Part shown: positions 32,763 through 42,878 of the stretch, in pieces
Position numbering within the stretch: the stretch's first letter is position 1
Layout: every line of letters starts with the position of its first letter
From: Sphingobium limneticum
Lineage (GTDB): Bacteria; Pseudomonadota; Alphaproteobacteria; Sphingomonadales; Sphingomonadaceae
Length of the DNA: 64,000 nucleotides
Assembly (NCBI RefSeq): GCF_008710155.1
Contig: NZ_VYPZ01000001.1
Coordinates: 1-64,000, forward strand
Direction: 5' to 3'
Program-made: the position numbers and the translations under genes
The notes under the pieces: generated by a model
What the model was told of the DNA's origin: nothing
The model's input: only the letters and a program-made list of their open reading frames with translations
Databases searched by the model: none

Positions 32763-35165
32763 TTAGAAGCTGTAGGCAGCGCTGAAGCGGAAGGAGCGGC
32801 CCAGGATCGGGCGGGCCAGGATCGTGCCTGCACCCTGCGATCCGATGATGCGCGGATTGCCTTCGGTCAGGCCCAGCTCGTCGGTCAGGTTGTTGCCGGT
32901 CACTGCCAGCTTCAACCGCTGATTGACGTCCACCGACACGCCTGCGTCCAGCTGATAATAGTTGGGCAGCAGCTGTGCATTCTCCGGGTCGGAGAAGCGG
33001 TCGCCCGTATATTGCAGCGTGGCGAAGATGGACGGACGGAAATCGCCCACCGTCAGTTCGTAGCTGGGCGTCACGCGCCACATCCATTTGGGCTGACGCT
33101 GCACGCGGTTGCCGGTGTTGTCGATGGTGCCGTTGCCGCTGAAGAAGCCGCGATAGGTGCCATCCAGATAGGTGCCCGCCGCCGCGATGCTGAAGCCCGC
33201 GAACGGACGGATCACGCCTTCCAGCTCGACGCCGGTCGCCTTCGCGCCGCCGACCGATTCATTGGGCACGCCGTTGATGATCTGCGTCGTGGCCAAACCG
33301 TCGAACTTATTGTGGAACAGGGTCGCGTAGAGGTTCAGCATCGGGGTCGATACCTTCAACCCGCCTTCATAGGTGTCCACCTTCGAGATGATGGTCAGCC
33401 CTTCGCGCAAATTGTCGAACTGCGGGAAGCTGTTGCCACGGCTGTACCGGGCAAAGACGCCGATCTGGCTGGTGAAGTCGTAATTGGCGCCCGCCGTCCA
33501 CGACCAGCGCGATGCGTTATAGTCGATGCGGCTGGCTCCGCCCAGCTGCACGGTCCGGTCGTACAGGGTGGCGGCGCTGCCATCCTGATCGAAGGCCGCG
33601 CCGGAAGTGGCGACATCACCCACGACTTCGTGACGCTGCCAGCGCACGCCGCCATCGACGCGCAGCTTGTCGGTGATCTGAAGCTCATCGACCGCATAGA
33701 AAGCGATGTCGCGCCCTTCATAGCGGCCGTTCACCAGGAAGCTGGCGCCGGAGGTGAAGCCGTCGCGAGTCGCAATCCGGCCGTCGCCCAGCGTCAGGTT
33801 CAGGCGACGGGCATTGGGTTCGGCGGTCAGCAATACGTCATTGCCCAACGCCCAATTGTCGCGAGTGGTGTAGTTGGCGAGATAGAATCCGCCGGTCAGC
33901 GTGTTGCCGCCGGTCTTGAACTCCAGCGCCATGTCGTTGACGAAAGCGTCGATCCGCTTGCGCACGTCCCAGATGCCCGCACGCATAACCTGCGTGCCGG
34001 CCGCTGCCGCGCCGCCGCCCGATGCGTAGGTCAGGCTGCCCACGGTCGAGCCCGCACCGCCCAGCGTGGTGGCCATCGCCGCCGCGCTCATCGGCGCGTC
34101 GGTGGGAACCAGGCCGATGGTATTGGCCGTGCCCCACATATAGCTGGCACGTTCGCGAATGCTCAGGCCATCGACCAGCTCATAGTCGAAGCTGAGGCCC
34201 AGATTGCCCAGCTTCGCGCCGCGACCATCGGCCAGATCGACGGTGCGACCGGCATTGTTGGTGGTGACGCGCACATCGCGACCGGCAAGCGCGCCGGTGC
34301 CATGGTCGAAATTGGCATATTGGCTGATCTTGCTGCCGTCCTGATTGACGGGGATGGGCAGCAGCCACTGGCCATGATCGTTCAGATAACGGCCGTAGAT
34401 CAGCAGCGAACCGCGACCGTCGAAATCATGGCGGATGTTCGCGGTGATCTGACCGCCCTTTTCGGCGCGGAATTGCGGATCGCGGATACCGTTGCCCTGC
34501 GCATAATAGCCGCCGACCATGAAGGTCGTGTCTTCGCTGATCGGGCCGGAAATCCAGGCGTCGCCACGGATTTCGTCATAATCGGTGTAGGACAGCTTCG
34601 CAAAGCCCTTGAGCGTCTGGCCGCCTTCGCGCTGCTGCACGTTGACGGTCAGGCCCGGCTGGCCGTTGGAAAAGAGCGAACCGGTGCCGCCGCGCACGGC
34701 TTCCACGCGATCGACGGTTTCGTCGAGGCGGATCAGCTGCGAATTTTCAAGGAAGGACAGGGTCGAAGGCGGGAAGAAAGGCACGCCGCCCAGCTGGAAC
34801 GTCACGAACTGCGCGTCGCCGCCCGACGGATAGCCGCGCACGAAGATGTTGGCGCCGTTCTGGCCGCCGGAGCTTTCGGCGCTGACGCCCGGAATGGTGC
34901 GCAGCAGGTCGGCCGTGCTGTTGGGCGCGGCGCGGGCGATGGCGTCGCTGGACAGGCTGGTGACGGCAAAGGCCGCATCCTGACGACGCGTACCGGCGCC
35001 TGCGGTGCCGACGACGACGATGTCGGCCTGATTCTCATCGGCCGCCACGTTGGGCGCATCCTGCGCGGCAGGGGCGGTCTGGGCCATCGCGCTCCCGGCG
35101 AGCAGGGCGAAGGGGGCGGCGCCGGCCAGAAGCAGCCTGGACGCGGATGAACGGAAAGTACGCAT
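32763..35165 (-). CDS. TonB-dependent receptor next to trehalase
   Basis: An 800-residue receptor: signal peptide (LLLAGAAPFALLAGSAMAQ), TonB-box-like ADIVVVGTAGAGT, plug with IFVRGYPSGGDAQFVTFQLG and VEAVRGGTGSLFSNGQPG (in place of the common GPQGTLYGRN), and a barrel ending AAYSF. The RGYPSGGD...QLGGVPFFP plug resembles carbohydrate-type receptors rather than siderophore receptors. AGGAGG 11 bases before the ATG is strong. An inverted repeat about 150-185 bases upstream may be an operator. Transport of trehalose or an alpha-glucoside is inferred from the neighbour only. Confidence 0.87.
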   Translation of the reverse strand: MRTFRSSASRLLLAGAAPFALLAGSAMAQTAPAAQDAPNVAADENQADIVVVGTAGAGTRRQDAAFAVTSLSSDAIARAAPNSTADLLRTIPGVSAESSGGQNGANIFVRGYPSGGDAQFVTFQLGGVPFFPPSTLSFLENSQLIRLDETVDRVEAVRGGTGSLFSNGQPGLTVNVQQREGGQTLKGFAKLSYTDYDEIRGDAWISGPISEDTTFMVGGYYAQGNGIRDPQFRAEKGGQITANIRHDFDGRGSLLIYGRYLNDHGQWLLPIPVNQDGSKISQYANFDHGTGALAGRDVRVTTNNAGRTVDLADGRGAKLGNLGLSFDYELVDGLSIRERASYMWGTANTIGLVPTDAPMSAAAMATTLGGAGSTVGSLTYASGGGAAAAGTQVMRAGIWDVRKRIDAFVNDMALEFKTGGNTLTGGFYLANYTTRDNWALGNDVLLTAEPNARRLNLTLGDGRIATRDGFTSGASFLVNGRYEGRDIAFYAVDELQITDKLRVDGGVRWQRHEVVGDVATSGAAFDQDGSAATLYDRTVQLGGASRIDYNASRWSWTAGANYDFTSQIGVFARYSRGNSFPQFDNLREGLTIISKVDTYEGGLKVSTPMLNLYATLFHNKFDGLATTQIINGVPNESVGGAKATGVELEGVIRPFAGFSIAAAGTYLDGTYRGFFSGNGTIDNTGNRVQRQPKWMWRVTPSYELTVGDFRPSIFATLQYTGDRFSDPENAQLLPNYYQLDAGVSVDVNQRLKLAVTGNNLTDELGLTEGNPRIIGSQGAGTILARPILGRSFRFSAAYSF

Positions 35166-35559
35166 TATGATATTCCTCCTGAGCCTCCGGCATTCTCAAA
35201 GGAGCCGGATCGCAATCATGTTCGGGAAGCCGCGTTGAACGATATCTTCCACCACCCGCATCGGAACGCGGGCGCAACGGCGCCCTGATCGCTTAATCGC
35301 GCGCTCGCAAGAAAGTTTCACACCTGTTGCAATTCGATAATTGGGTGTGACATTGATGCATCACAGCGCTCGCATGGCCGTGATGGGCGCCGGCCTTCTG
35401 ACGGAGCCTTTGGATCAATTCGCCCCGACACACGCAGACGATCTGACAGCGTCAGAGCCTAGACGCCAAACATCGCAAGGTTCCGAAAACTACTAGGGTA
35501 GTCGGCCGAGCGATATGTCTGGGCATTGCAAGGACTGGTGGTTGCGCCGGTCGTCGGCC
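35166..35559. other. Intergenic region between receptor promoter and mreB paralogue
   Basis: About 390 bases. It holds the receptor's leader with its strong ribosome site, the inverted repeat at 35318-35350 and the downstream end of the mreB-like gene. No small gene or RNA was seen. Confidence 0.5.
35318..35350. promoter_or_regulatory. Nested inverted repeat upstream of the trehalase-linked receptor
   Basis: Outer arms TCACACC and GGTGTGA enclose an inner palindrome CAATT-CGAT-AATTG. The nested symmetry is typical of a repressor operator, but no matching regulator gene is adjacent. Confidence 0.35.
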
Positions 35560-36684
<1,125 letters not shown>

Positions 36685-36847
36685 TCATCGGAGTTTTCGG
36701 GGCGGCGCGTCGGTCAGGTAACGTTACCGCATATGCTGCGTTCAACTTGCCTCGTCACGGCGTATGTTCGGATCATGCGCAGGCAATCGAACCGGCAGAA
36801 TCAGTACCGTTCAGCGCCTCGAACTTGGATCGCATATCCAGCCGACG

Positions 36848-37381
36848 TCATTCATCATTGTCTTGCTGCGCTTCGTTCACCCCGGCGACGACCATCTCCA
36901 GCACGCGCGTCGCCAATTCCATCTCTTGCATGCTCAGATTGACAAATACCTTGGTTCGAATGTCGGATAGGATAGGCTGCACCTGTTCGACCACCGCTCT
37001 GCCAGCGGCCGTGATCTCGATATAGCGCGAACGTTTGTCGGTCGGGTTTTCTACGCGTCGGATAAGACCATCTGATTCCAGCGAATTCAAGGTCCTGATC
37101 AGCGGCGGCCATTGGATGGCAAGGCGAGCCGATAACAAGGACGTGGTGATAGGCGGCGTGGCAACGCTGAGTACGAACAAAGTCTGCCATCTGGACCGGG
37201 ACTGACCGGTCGCTGCCATCATCCGATTTTCGACATGCGTTCCCCAGCGACGGGCTGACAGCGAAAGAATTCGGGTCAGTCGAAATTCGACATCATCCCG
37301 CGACCCTTCGGGAAAATAGGCGCGATATTGTGGTGTCGTGCTGTCGAACGGATCGACCGGATTCGGATTGTCAGAGGTCAT
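36848..37381 (-). CDS. MarR-family transcriptional regulator
   Basis: A 177-residue winged-helix regulator. The DNA-binding region is near 65-130: TTSLLSARLAIQWPPLIRTL (recognition helix), then SDGLIRRVENPTDKRSRYIE (wing), flanked by long dimerisation helices. I start at MTSDNPNPVDPF, preceded by GGGAAT. It is divergent from the receptor that begins the TfdA-like operon, with a palindrome over that operon's probable promoter. Repression relieved by a pathway aromatic ligand is the usual MarR mode and is inferred here. Confidence 0.85.
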   Translation of the reverse strand: MTSDNPNPVDPFDSTTPQYRAYFPEGSRDDVEFRLTRILSLSARRWGTHVENRMMAATGQSRSRWQTLFVLSVATPPITTSLLSARLAIQWPPLIRTLNSLESDGLIRRVENPTDKRSRYIEITAAGRAVVEQVQPILSDIRTKVFVNLSMQEMELATRVLEMVVAGVNEAQQDNDE

Positions 37382-37500
37382 GCCATTCCCATCGCAATGC
37401 AGGCGAACCGAATTTAAGCCCGCTCTTCGCTCATAGCGACGCGCATGGCGAACTGCAAAAATGCCGAATTTCTTGAGTTTTCTTTCAGCGATAAGGGCCG

Positions 37501-37530
37501 TTGACAAACTATGTACCTAGATACATAAAT
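37501..37530 (+). promoter_or_regulatory. Promoter with overlapping palindromic operator for the TfdA-like operon
   Basis: A consensus -35 TTGACA at 37501-37506 is followed by TATGTA-N6-TACATA (37510-37527), a perfect 6-bp inverted repeat that covers the spacer and the -10 region. The start codon of the receptor lies 47 bases beyond. Position and symmetry suit the divergent MarR protein. Confidence 0.55.
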
Positions 37531-37573
37531 ACGGATGAGGCCGCAGCAGAAGGCCAGGAGAGGGAAGACAGAT

Positions 37574-40498
37574 ATGCGATTGAGCACGCAGCGCATCCGC
37601 ACGAACGCGAGTGTCCTGGCCATTGTCGGCTTTACCATGGCGATAGTGCCTCAATATGCGGCGGCGCAGGAGGCGGCGACAGCCCCACCGTCCGCCTCGG
37701 CCCAGCCCGCAGGTGAAGAACAGAATGTCGCCGCTCCGGCCGGCTTGCCGGTGACGGACATCGTCGTCACGGGTACGCGCCTTGGCTCCAGCTTCAACGC
37801 ACCGACGCCCGTAACCTCGATCGGTGCGGAACGGCTGGATGCGTTGGGCATCACCAATGTCGGTGAAGCGCTGAATCAGTTACCCAGTTTCCGCGCATCG
37901 AGCGGCCCTGCGGCTCAGGCCAATCTGGGCGGCAATATCGGTGCGCGCCTGCTCGATCTGCGCGGCCTCGACCCGCAGCGCACGCTTGTCCTGGTCGATG
38001 GCAAACGGTTCGTGCCCAGCACCGTGCAAGGATCGGTCGATACCAACCTCATCCCGTCATCCTTGCTCCGCACGGTCGATGTCGTGACCGGGGGTGCGTC
38101 GGCGGCCTATGGTTCGGATGCCGTCGCTGGCGTCGTGAACTTCGTCCTGGACCGGAAGAAGGAAGGTCTGGACGGCGAATTTGCCGCCGGCATGTCGCAA
38201 CGCGGCGATGACGGCAACCTGTTTGCCAGCCTGTCGGGTGGCATGAGCTTTGGCGACCGGATCCATGTAATCGGCGCGGTCGAATATGAAAAGCTGGATG
38301 GATTGGGTACGTGCACAAGCCGCAGCTGGTGCAACAGCCAGACCCTGATCCTTGGCAATACGCCCGGCGCCGGCGGCCTGCCCGCCAATCTGATCATCGG
38401 GGGGGTCAATACATCGACCATGTCTCCTGGCGGGCTGATCAACCGTTCCTATAATGCGGCGGGTCAGGCGATCGGCACGACGGCGACCGACCCCCTGCGC
38501 GGGACCAAGTTCCTGGCTGACGGAACGCCTGGGCGTTTCCAATATGGCACGCTCGTCGGCCCGCTATTCATGCTCGGCGGCGAGGGGCAGGGGCGTAACG
38601 GCTTTATCTCGGCGCTGCGACTCAAGGTGCCGCTGGAACGAGTGTCCACCTATGGCGCGCTCACGGCGGAATTGACCGACGATGTGACGCTGACGGCCGA
38701 CGTGTCTTACGGGCGCGTGAAAGGCACGGTCGATGGTGCGATCTTCCGCGACTTCAATGGTACGCTGATGGGCCGTATCAAGCGCGACAATCCCTTCATC
38801 CCGGCCGCAGTAGCATCCGCCATGGACGCCAATGGCGTCGCATCCTTCATCCTGGGCAAGGCGGCATTCGACCTTGGCCCGGGCCGGGCGACATCGACGA
38901 CAGAAACATATCGCGGCGTTCTGGGCGTCGAGGGTAAGCTGAGCGACAAGTGGACGGTCAACGGCTTCTATCAATATGGCCGGACCAACTTCACCCAGCG
39001 CGCGACCAATCTCGTCAATCAGGCCCATCTTTTGAAGGCCGTGGACGCTGTGCGGTCCGGCGGCCAGATCGTATGCCGTGTCAATGCCGACGCCATAGCC
39101 AGCAATGACGATGCTGCCTGCGTACCCTTCAATCCTTTCGGCGAGGGGCAATTTAGCCAGGCATCGGTGGGTTATATCACCGGCAACGGTCTGCAACATA
39201 CGGTCAATGAACAGCATGTGGCAGGCGTGGACCTGCGCGGCGAACTGTTCGACCTGCCCGCCGGCCCCGTGACGGTGGCGATCGGCGCGGAATATCGCCG
39301 GGATACGGTGGATGGCACTGCCGATCCGATTTCGGCCGCGAACGGCTTCTATTCGCTCAACGGCTCCGCTCTGTCCGGCGGCGTTACCGTCAAGGAAGTG
39401 TTCGGCGAAATCGCGGTTCCGATATTGCGGGATTCGGCGGTCGGCCATGCGCTCGACCTCAATGGCGCCGTCCGTCGTACGCATTACAGCACGACGGGAT
39501 CGGTCACGACCTGGAAAGCGGGGCTGGTCTATGAGCCGGTCGAAGGCGTCCGGTTCCGTGGTACCCGGTCGCGCGACATTCGCGCGCCAAACATCTTCGA
39601 ACTGTTCGGACCGCAGACGCTTCGTTCGATCGGCCTGTCCGACCCGCTGAACGGCGGCTTGCAGACCAATCCCTTCGTCATTACCGGCGCAAATCCGGAC
39701 CTGTCCGTTGAAAAGGCGGACAGCTGGACCGGTGGCTTCGTCATCGCGCCGCGTCATGGCATTTTCCAGCGCATGCGCCTTTCGGTCGATTATTATGACA
39801 TCAAGGTCGCCGATGCCATCGGCGCGCTTGGTGCACAGACCCTCGTCAATCGCTGCGCGCAGGGCGCCACCAATTTCTGCAGCCAGATTACGCGCGATGC
39901 CAATAATCAGATTCTTCAGGTGCGCGACGTCATCCTCAATTCCAATGCGCTCAAGACCAGCGGCTATGATATCGAGCTTCAATATCGCCAGCCGCTCGGA
40001 TCGTGGGGCGAGTTGAACGCACAGTTGATCGCGAACATCACCAAGGAGCTGACCACTGTCGACGCCTTGGGCGCAGTGGATCGCGCGGGCCAGACGGGCG
40101 TGCGCACCGGAACGATACCGGGCGTGCCCGACTATGTGCTGGACGGCGTCTTGACCTGGACGGTGGGCAAGTTCCAGCTGACCGGCCATGGCCGCTATAT
40201 TCCTTCGGGCATCTATTGGACCAACTTCGTTGGCCCCGATCAGGATGGTTATGCCGTCACTGCCCCGAACAGCGTCGACAATAATAATGTGCCCAGCCGC
40301 TTCTACCTCGACATGACGGCGCGGGTGAATGTCGAAACCGGCAATGGCCGGACCTTCCAGTTGTTCGCCACGATCAACAACCTGCTCGATCGGGATCCGC
40401 CGGCGATGCCCGGCCCATCGGGCGGCACCAACCAGATCCTGTTCGATCCGGTCGGCCGTGCGTTCAAGGTCGGTGCGCGCTTCCACTTCGGCAAATAA
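37574..40498 (+). CDS. TonB-dependent receptor heading the TfdA-like operon
   Basis: A 974-residue, large TonB receptor. It has a signal peptide (ASVLAIVGFTMAIVPQYAAA), TonB-box-like TDIVVTGTRLG, a plug with LLDLRGLDPQRTLVLVDGKR and GGASAAYGSDAVAGVVNFVL, and a barrel ending HFGK. The C-terminal residue is therefore not the aromatic residue usual for outer-membrane barrels; F precedes GK by one residue. The plug type (DLRGLGxxRTLVLVDGxR) is common in sphingomonad receptors linked to aromatic or plant-derived compounds. Start at MRLSTQRIRTNAS after AGGAGAGGG. Tight spacing to the transporter (24 bases) and the following genes marks it as the first gene of the operon. Confidence 0.88.
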   Translation: MRLSTQRIRTNASVLAIVGFTMAIVPQYAAAQEAATAPPSASAQPAGEEQNVAAPAGLPVTDIVVTGTRLGSSFNAPTPVTSIGAERLDALGITNVGEALNQLPSFRASSGPAAQANLGGNIGARLLDLRGLDPQRTLVLVDGKRFVPSTVQGSVDTNLIPSSLLRTVDVVTGGASAAYGSDAVAGVVNFVLDRKKEGLDGEFAAGMSQRGDDGNLFASLSGGMSFGDRIHVIGAVEYEKLDGLGTCTSRSWCNSQTLILGNTPGAGGLPANLIIGGVNTSTMSPGGLINRSYNAAGQAIGTTATDPLRGTKFLADGTPGRFQYGTLVGPLFMLGGEGQGRNGFISALRLKVPLERVSTYGALTAELTDDVTLTADVSYGRVKGTVDGAIFRDFNGTLMGRIKRDNPFIPAAVASAMDANGVASFILGKAAFDLGPGRATSTTETYRGVLGVEGKLSDKWTVNGFYQYGRTNFTQRATNLVNQAHLLKAVDAVRSGGQIVCRVNADAIASNDDAACVPFNPFGEGQFSQASVGYITGNGLQHTVNEQHVAGVDLRGELFDLPAGPVTVAIGAEYRRDTVDGTADPISAANGFYSLNGSALSGGVTVKEVFGEIAVPILRDSAVGHALDLNGAVRRTHYSTTGSVTTWKAGLVYEPVEGVRFRGTRSRDIRAPNIFELFGPQTLRSIGLSDPLNGGLQTNPFVITGANPDLSVEKADSWTGGFVIAPRHGIFQRMRLSVDYYDIKVADAIGALGAQTLVNRCAQGATNFCSQITRDANNQILQVRDVILNSNALKTSGYDIELQYRQPLGSWGELNAQLIANITKELTTVDALGAVDRAGQTGVRTGTIPGVPDYVLDGVLTWTVGKFQLTGHGRYIPSGIYWTNFVGPDQDGYAVTAPNSVDNNNVPSRFYLDMTARVNVETGNGRTFQLFATINNLLDRDPPAMPGPSGGTNQILFDPVGRAFKVGARFHFGK

Positions 40499-40522
40499 GG
40501 CGCAGGCGCGAGAGGCATTGAG

Positions 40523-41941
40523 ATGACCATGAACGCAACCGATCCATCTCCCCCCGGCGTCATCATGGTGACGGACGTGATTGAGCGCCAAAGGATCAAT
40601 GCGTTCGTCATCCGCCTCGTCGCGATATCCTGGACCGTCACCTTTCTCGACGGCTTCGACATGCTCGTCATTTCCTTCGTCGCACCCTATTTGCGCGACG
40701 GGTTTGGCGCCGACGTCATTTCCCTGGGCGAATTGTTCGCCGTGGGCGTGTTCGGCGCGATGCTGGGCGGGATCGCCTTCGGTTGGCTGGGCGACCGGTA
40801 TGGACGGCGCCCGATCATCATCGCGTCAGTCGCGGCGTTCGGTGCCACCAGCATGGCCATCGCGCTCGCGCCGGGCATGCAGGCATTGTTGCTGCTGCGC
40901 TTCCTGAACGGTGTGGCCCTGGGCGGGTTGATGCCGCTCGCCTGGGCACTCAATATCGAATTTGTGCCCAGCCGCTATCGGGCTACCGTCGTGACCATCA
41001 TCATGATGGGCTATACGCTGGGCGGCGTGGTCGCCGGACCGATGACAGTCTGGCTCGCGCCCCATTGGGGCTGGCAATCGGTATTCATGGTATCGGGCAT
41101 CGCGACCCTGCTGCTCGTCCCGCTTCTTTTCGTCCTGCTGCCGGAATCCGCCCGTTATCTGGCGGTCAAGGGGCGATCGCCCGAAAAGATCGCCAAGGCG
41201 CTGAACGCACTTGAGCCGGGACTTGGCGCAAGGCCGGAGGATCGTTTCGTGGTGACGGACGAAATGGCTGGTTCGACAGGGCAGGGCTTTCGGATCACGA
41301 CCCTGTTCAAAGGCGATCTGCGCCCGATCACCACCTTGCTCTGGCTGGCCTATATCGGCAGTTCGATGGCGGTCTATTTCAAGTCGAACTGGGGGCCGAT
41401 CATCTTCGAGGATGTCGGCTTTACCCGGACCCAGGCGGCGATGATCATGTCGGTCAGCTCGATCGGCGGTTCGCTTGCGGGCCTGGCGCTCATGCGCTTT
41501 ACCGATCGACTGGGTCCGATCGCAATCGCCTTCTATCCGATGCTGGCGGCGCCGTTGCTGTTGCTCATGGGGCTGGCACCCGTCTCGCTACAGGGCCTGG
41601 CCGCCTTCTCCCTGCTCAGCATGGCGATGATCAGCGGTACACATTTTGGCATGCACTCCATCGCCGGCATCTTCTACCCCAGCGCGATCCGGGCCAATGG
41701 CGCGGGATGGGCGACGTCCGTGGCGAAGATCGGCTCGATCTTCGCACCGCTGCTGGGTGGCTATCTGCTGGCGATGCACATGCCGCCACGCCTGTTGTTC
41801 GTCCTGCTGGCGGCAACGCCTTTGCTTTCCGCTGTTGCGCTCGTCCTGCTTGCCCGCGTCGGCAAGCGTCAGCGTGGCGGCAATCCCCACCCCACCGAAA
41901 ATATCGTCCTGCCGGCGCAAGCCGTGACGACCAGATCCTAA
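40523..41941 (+). CDS. MFS transporter, aromatic acid:H+ symporter (AAHS)-like
   Basis: A 472-residue, 12-helix major facilitator. The first helix carries FLDGFDMLVISFVAPYL, matching the DGxD motif of AAHS carriers such as PcaK and TfdK. Loop 2-3 has GWLGDRYGRRPIII. Helix 4 has LRFLNGVALGGLMPLAWAL, followed by EFVPSRYRA. A central loop (LPESARYLAVKGRSPEK) separates the halves. It is expected to move an aromatic or aryloxy carboxylate from periplasm to cytoplasm by proton symport, completing the path begun by the receptor. GAGAGG precedes the first ATG; a second in-frame ATG two codons later is possible. Confidence 0.88.
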   Translation: MTMNATDPSPPGVIMVTDVIERQRINAFVIRLVAISWTVTFLDGFDMLVISFVAPYLRDGFGADVISLGELFAVGVFGAMLGGIAFGWLGDRYGRRPIIIASVAAFGATSMAIALAPGMQALLLLRFLNGVALGGLMPLAWALNIEFVPSRYRATVVTIIMMGYTLGGVVAGPMTVWLAPHWGWQSVFMVSGIATLLLVPLLFVLLPESARYLAVKGRSPEKIAKALNALEPGLGARPEDRFVVTDEMAGSTGQGFRITTLFKGDLRPITTLLWLAYIGSSMAVYFKSNWGPIIFEDVGFTRTQAAMIMSVSSIGGSLAGLALMRFTDRLGPIAIAFYPMLAAPLLLLMGLAPVSLQGLAAFSLLSMAMISGTHFGMHSIAGIFYPSAIRANGAGWATSVAKIGSIFAPLLGGYLLAMHMPPRLLFVLLAATPLLSAVALVLLARVGKRQRGGNPHPTENIVLPAQAVTTRS

Positions 41942-41954
41942 AGGAAAAACGATC

Positions 41955-42869
41955 ATGGCTTTGACTACGACTCCCATCACGCCCCGCTTCGGTGCCGAGC
42001 TTTCCGGCATCGACATGAGCCAGCCACTGAGCGAGGCTGATTTTGCGGCGATCAAGGATGCGATGAACATATGGGGCGTATGCGTCATTCGCGGGACCGG
42101 TTTCGACAATGCGGCGCATGTCGCCTTCAGCCGCCATTTCGGCCATCTGGAGACGGCGCCAGCGGTCAAAAATCGCCCGCGCCGCCATCCGCATACGCCC
42201 GAAATATTCGATGCCAGCAACCTGACCCCGGCCGGAGAGATATTGGTCGATGAGAATATGGTCCTGCACAAGAAGGGCGACCGGCTGTGGCATACGGATT
42301 CGTCTTTCATGGATCTGCGCTCGGCCTATTCGCTGCTGCTTGCCTATGAAGTGCCCAAGGAAGGCGGCCTGACCTATTTCGCCGACATGCGCTCGGCTTA
42401 TGAGGATCTGCCCGCCGATGTTCGGGAAAAGATCGGTACGCTCGAGGCGGAGCATTCGCTCTGGTATTCTCGCCTGCTCGCCGGCTTCCCGATTACGGAG
42501 GAGGAGATCGATGGACGACCCAAGGCGCGCCAGCCCATGGTCATGCACCAGGAGGCGACGGGGCGCACTGCCATCTATATCGGCAGCCATGCGATGGATG
42601 TGGCAGGTCTGCCGAAGGAAGAAGGACGTGCGCTCATCAAATATCTGATCGACTTCGCAACCCAGCCGCAATATATATTCGGCGTTTCCTATCAGCCGGG
42701 GGACATCGTTATCTGGGACAATCTGGCAACGATGCATCGGGGCGGCGATTTCGACATCTTCAACGAACGACGCGACATGCGCCGCACCACGGTGCGCGAG
42801 GGCGATGCGCCGGAGCATGCGGACGATCCGTTCACCGCCTATTTCGCTGCTTCGGCCGCGACGAACTGA
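41955..42869 (+). CDS. TauD/TfdA-family Fe(II)/2-oxoglutarate dioxygenase
   Basis: A 304-residue non-heme dioxygenase. The facial triad is readable: H113 and D115 in LWHTDSSFMD, and H261 in TMHRGG. R272 or R276 in FNERRDMRR binds 2-oxoglutarate. Spacing closely follows TfdA of 2,4-D degraders, and the context GxLxHxDSSFxD is nearer to TfdA than to TauD. Such enzymes hydroxylate a carbon next to an ether, sulfonate or sulfate-ester atom so that the product falls apart. The next two genes handle glyoxylate or glycerate, supporting release of a small 2-oxoacid. Actual substrate unknown: aryloxyalkanoate, alkyl sulfate or a natural aryl ether are all possible. AAGGA precedes the ATG. Confidence 0.9.
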   Translation: MALTTTPITPRFGAELSGIDMSQPLSEADFAAIKDAMNIWGVCVIRGTGFDNAAHVAFSRHFGHLETAPAVKNRPRRHPHTPEIFDASNLTPAGEILVDENMVLHKKGDRLWHTDSSFMDLRSAYSLLLAYEVPKEGGLTYFADMRSAYEDLPADVREKIGTLEAEHSLWYSRLLAGFPITEEEIDGRPKARQPMVMHQEATGRTAIYIGSHAMDVAGLPKEEGRALIKYLIDFATQPQYIFGVSYQPGDIVIWDNLATMHRGGDFDIFNERRDMRRTTVREGDAPEHADDPFTAYFAASAATN

Positions 42870-42878
42870 GCGGCCAAT

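Noticed and set aside
32763..35150. Very long open frame on the plus strand opposite the trehalase-linked receptor
   Set aside because: It is an antisense shadow of a high-GC gene whose real frame has signal peptide, plug motifs and aromatic C-terminus. The shadow product is Arg/Ala/Gly-rich with no domain.
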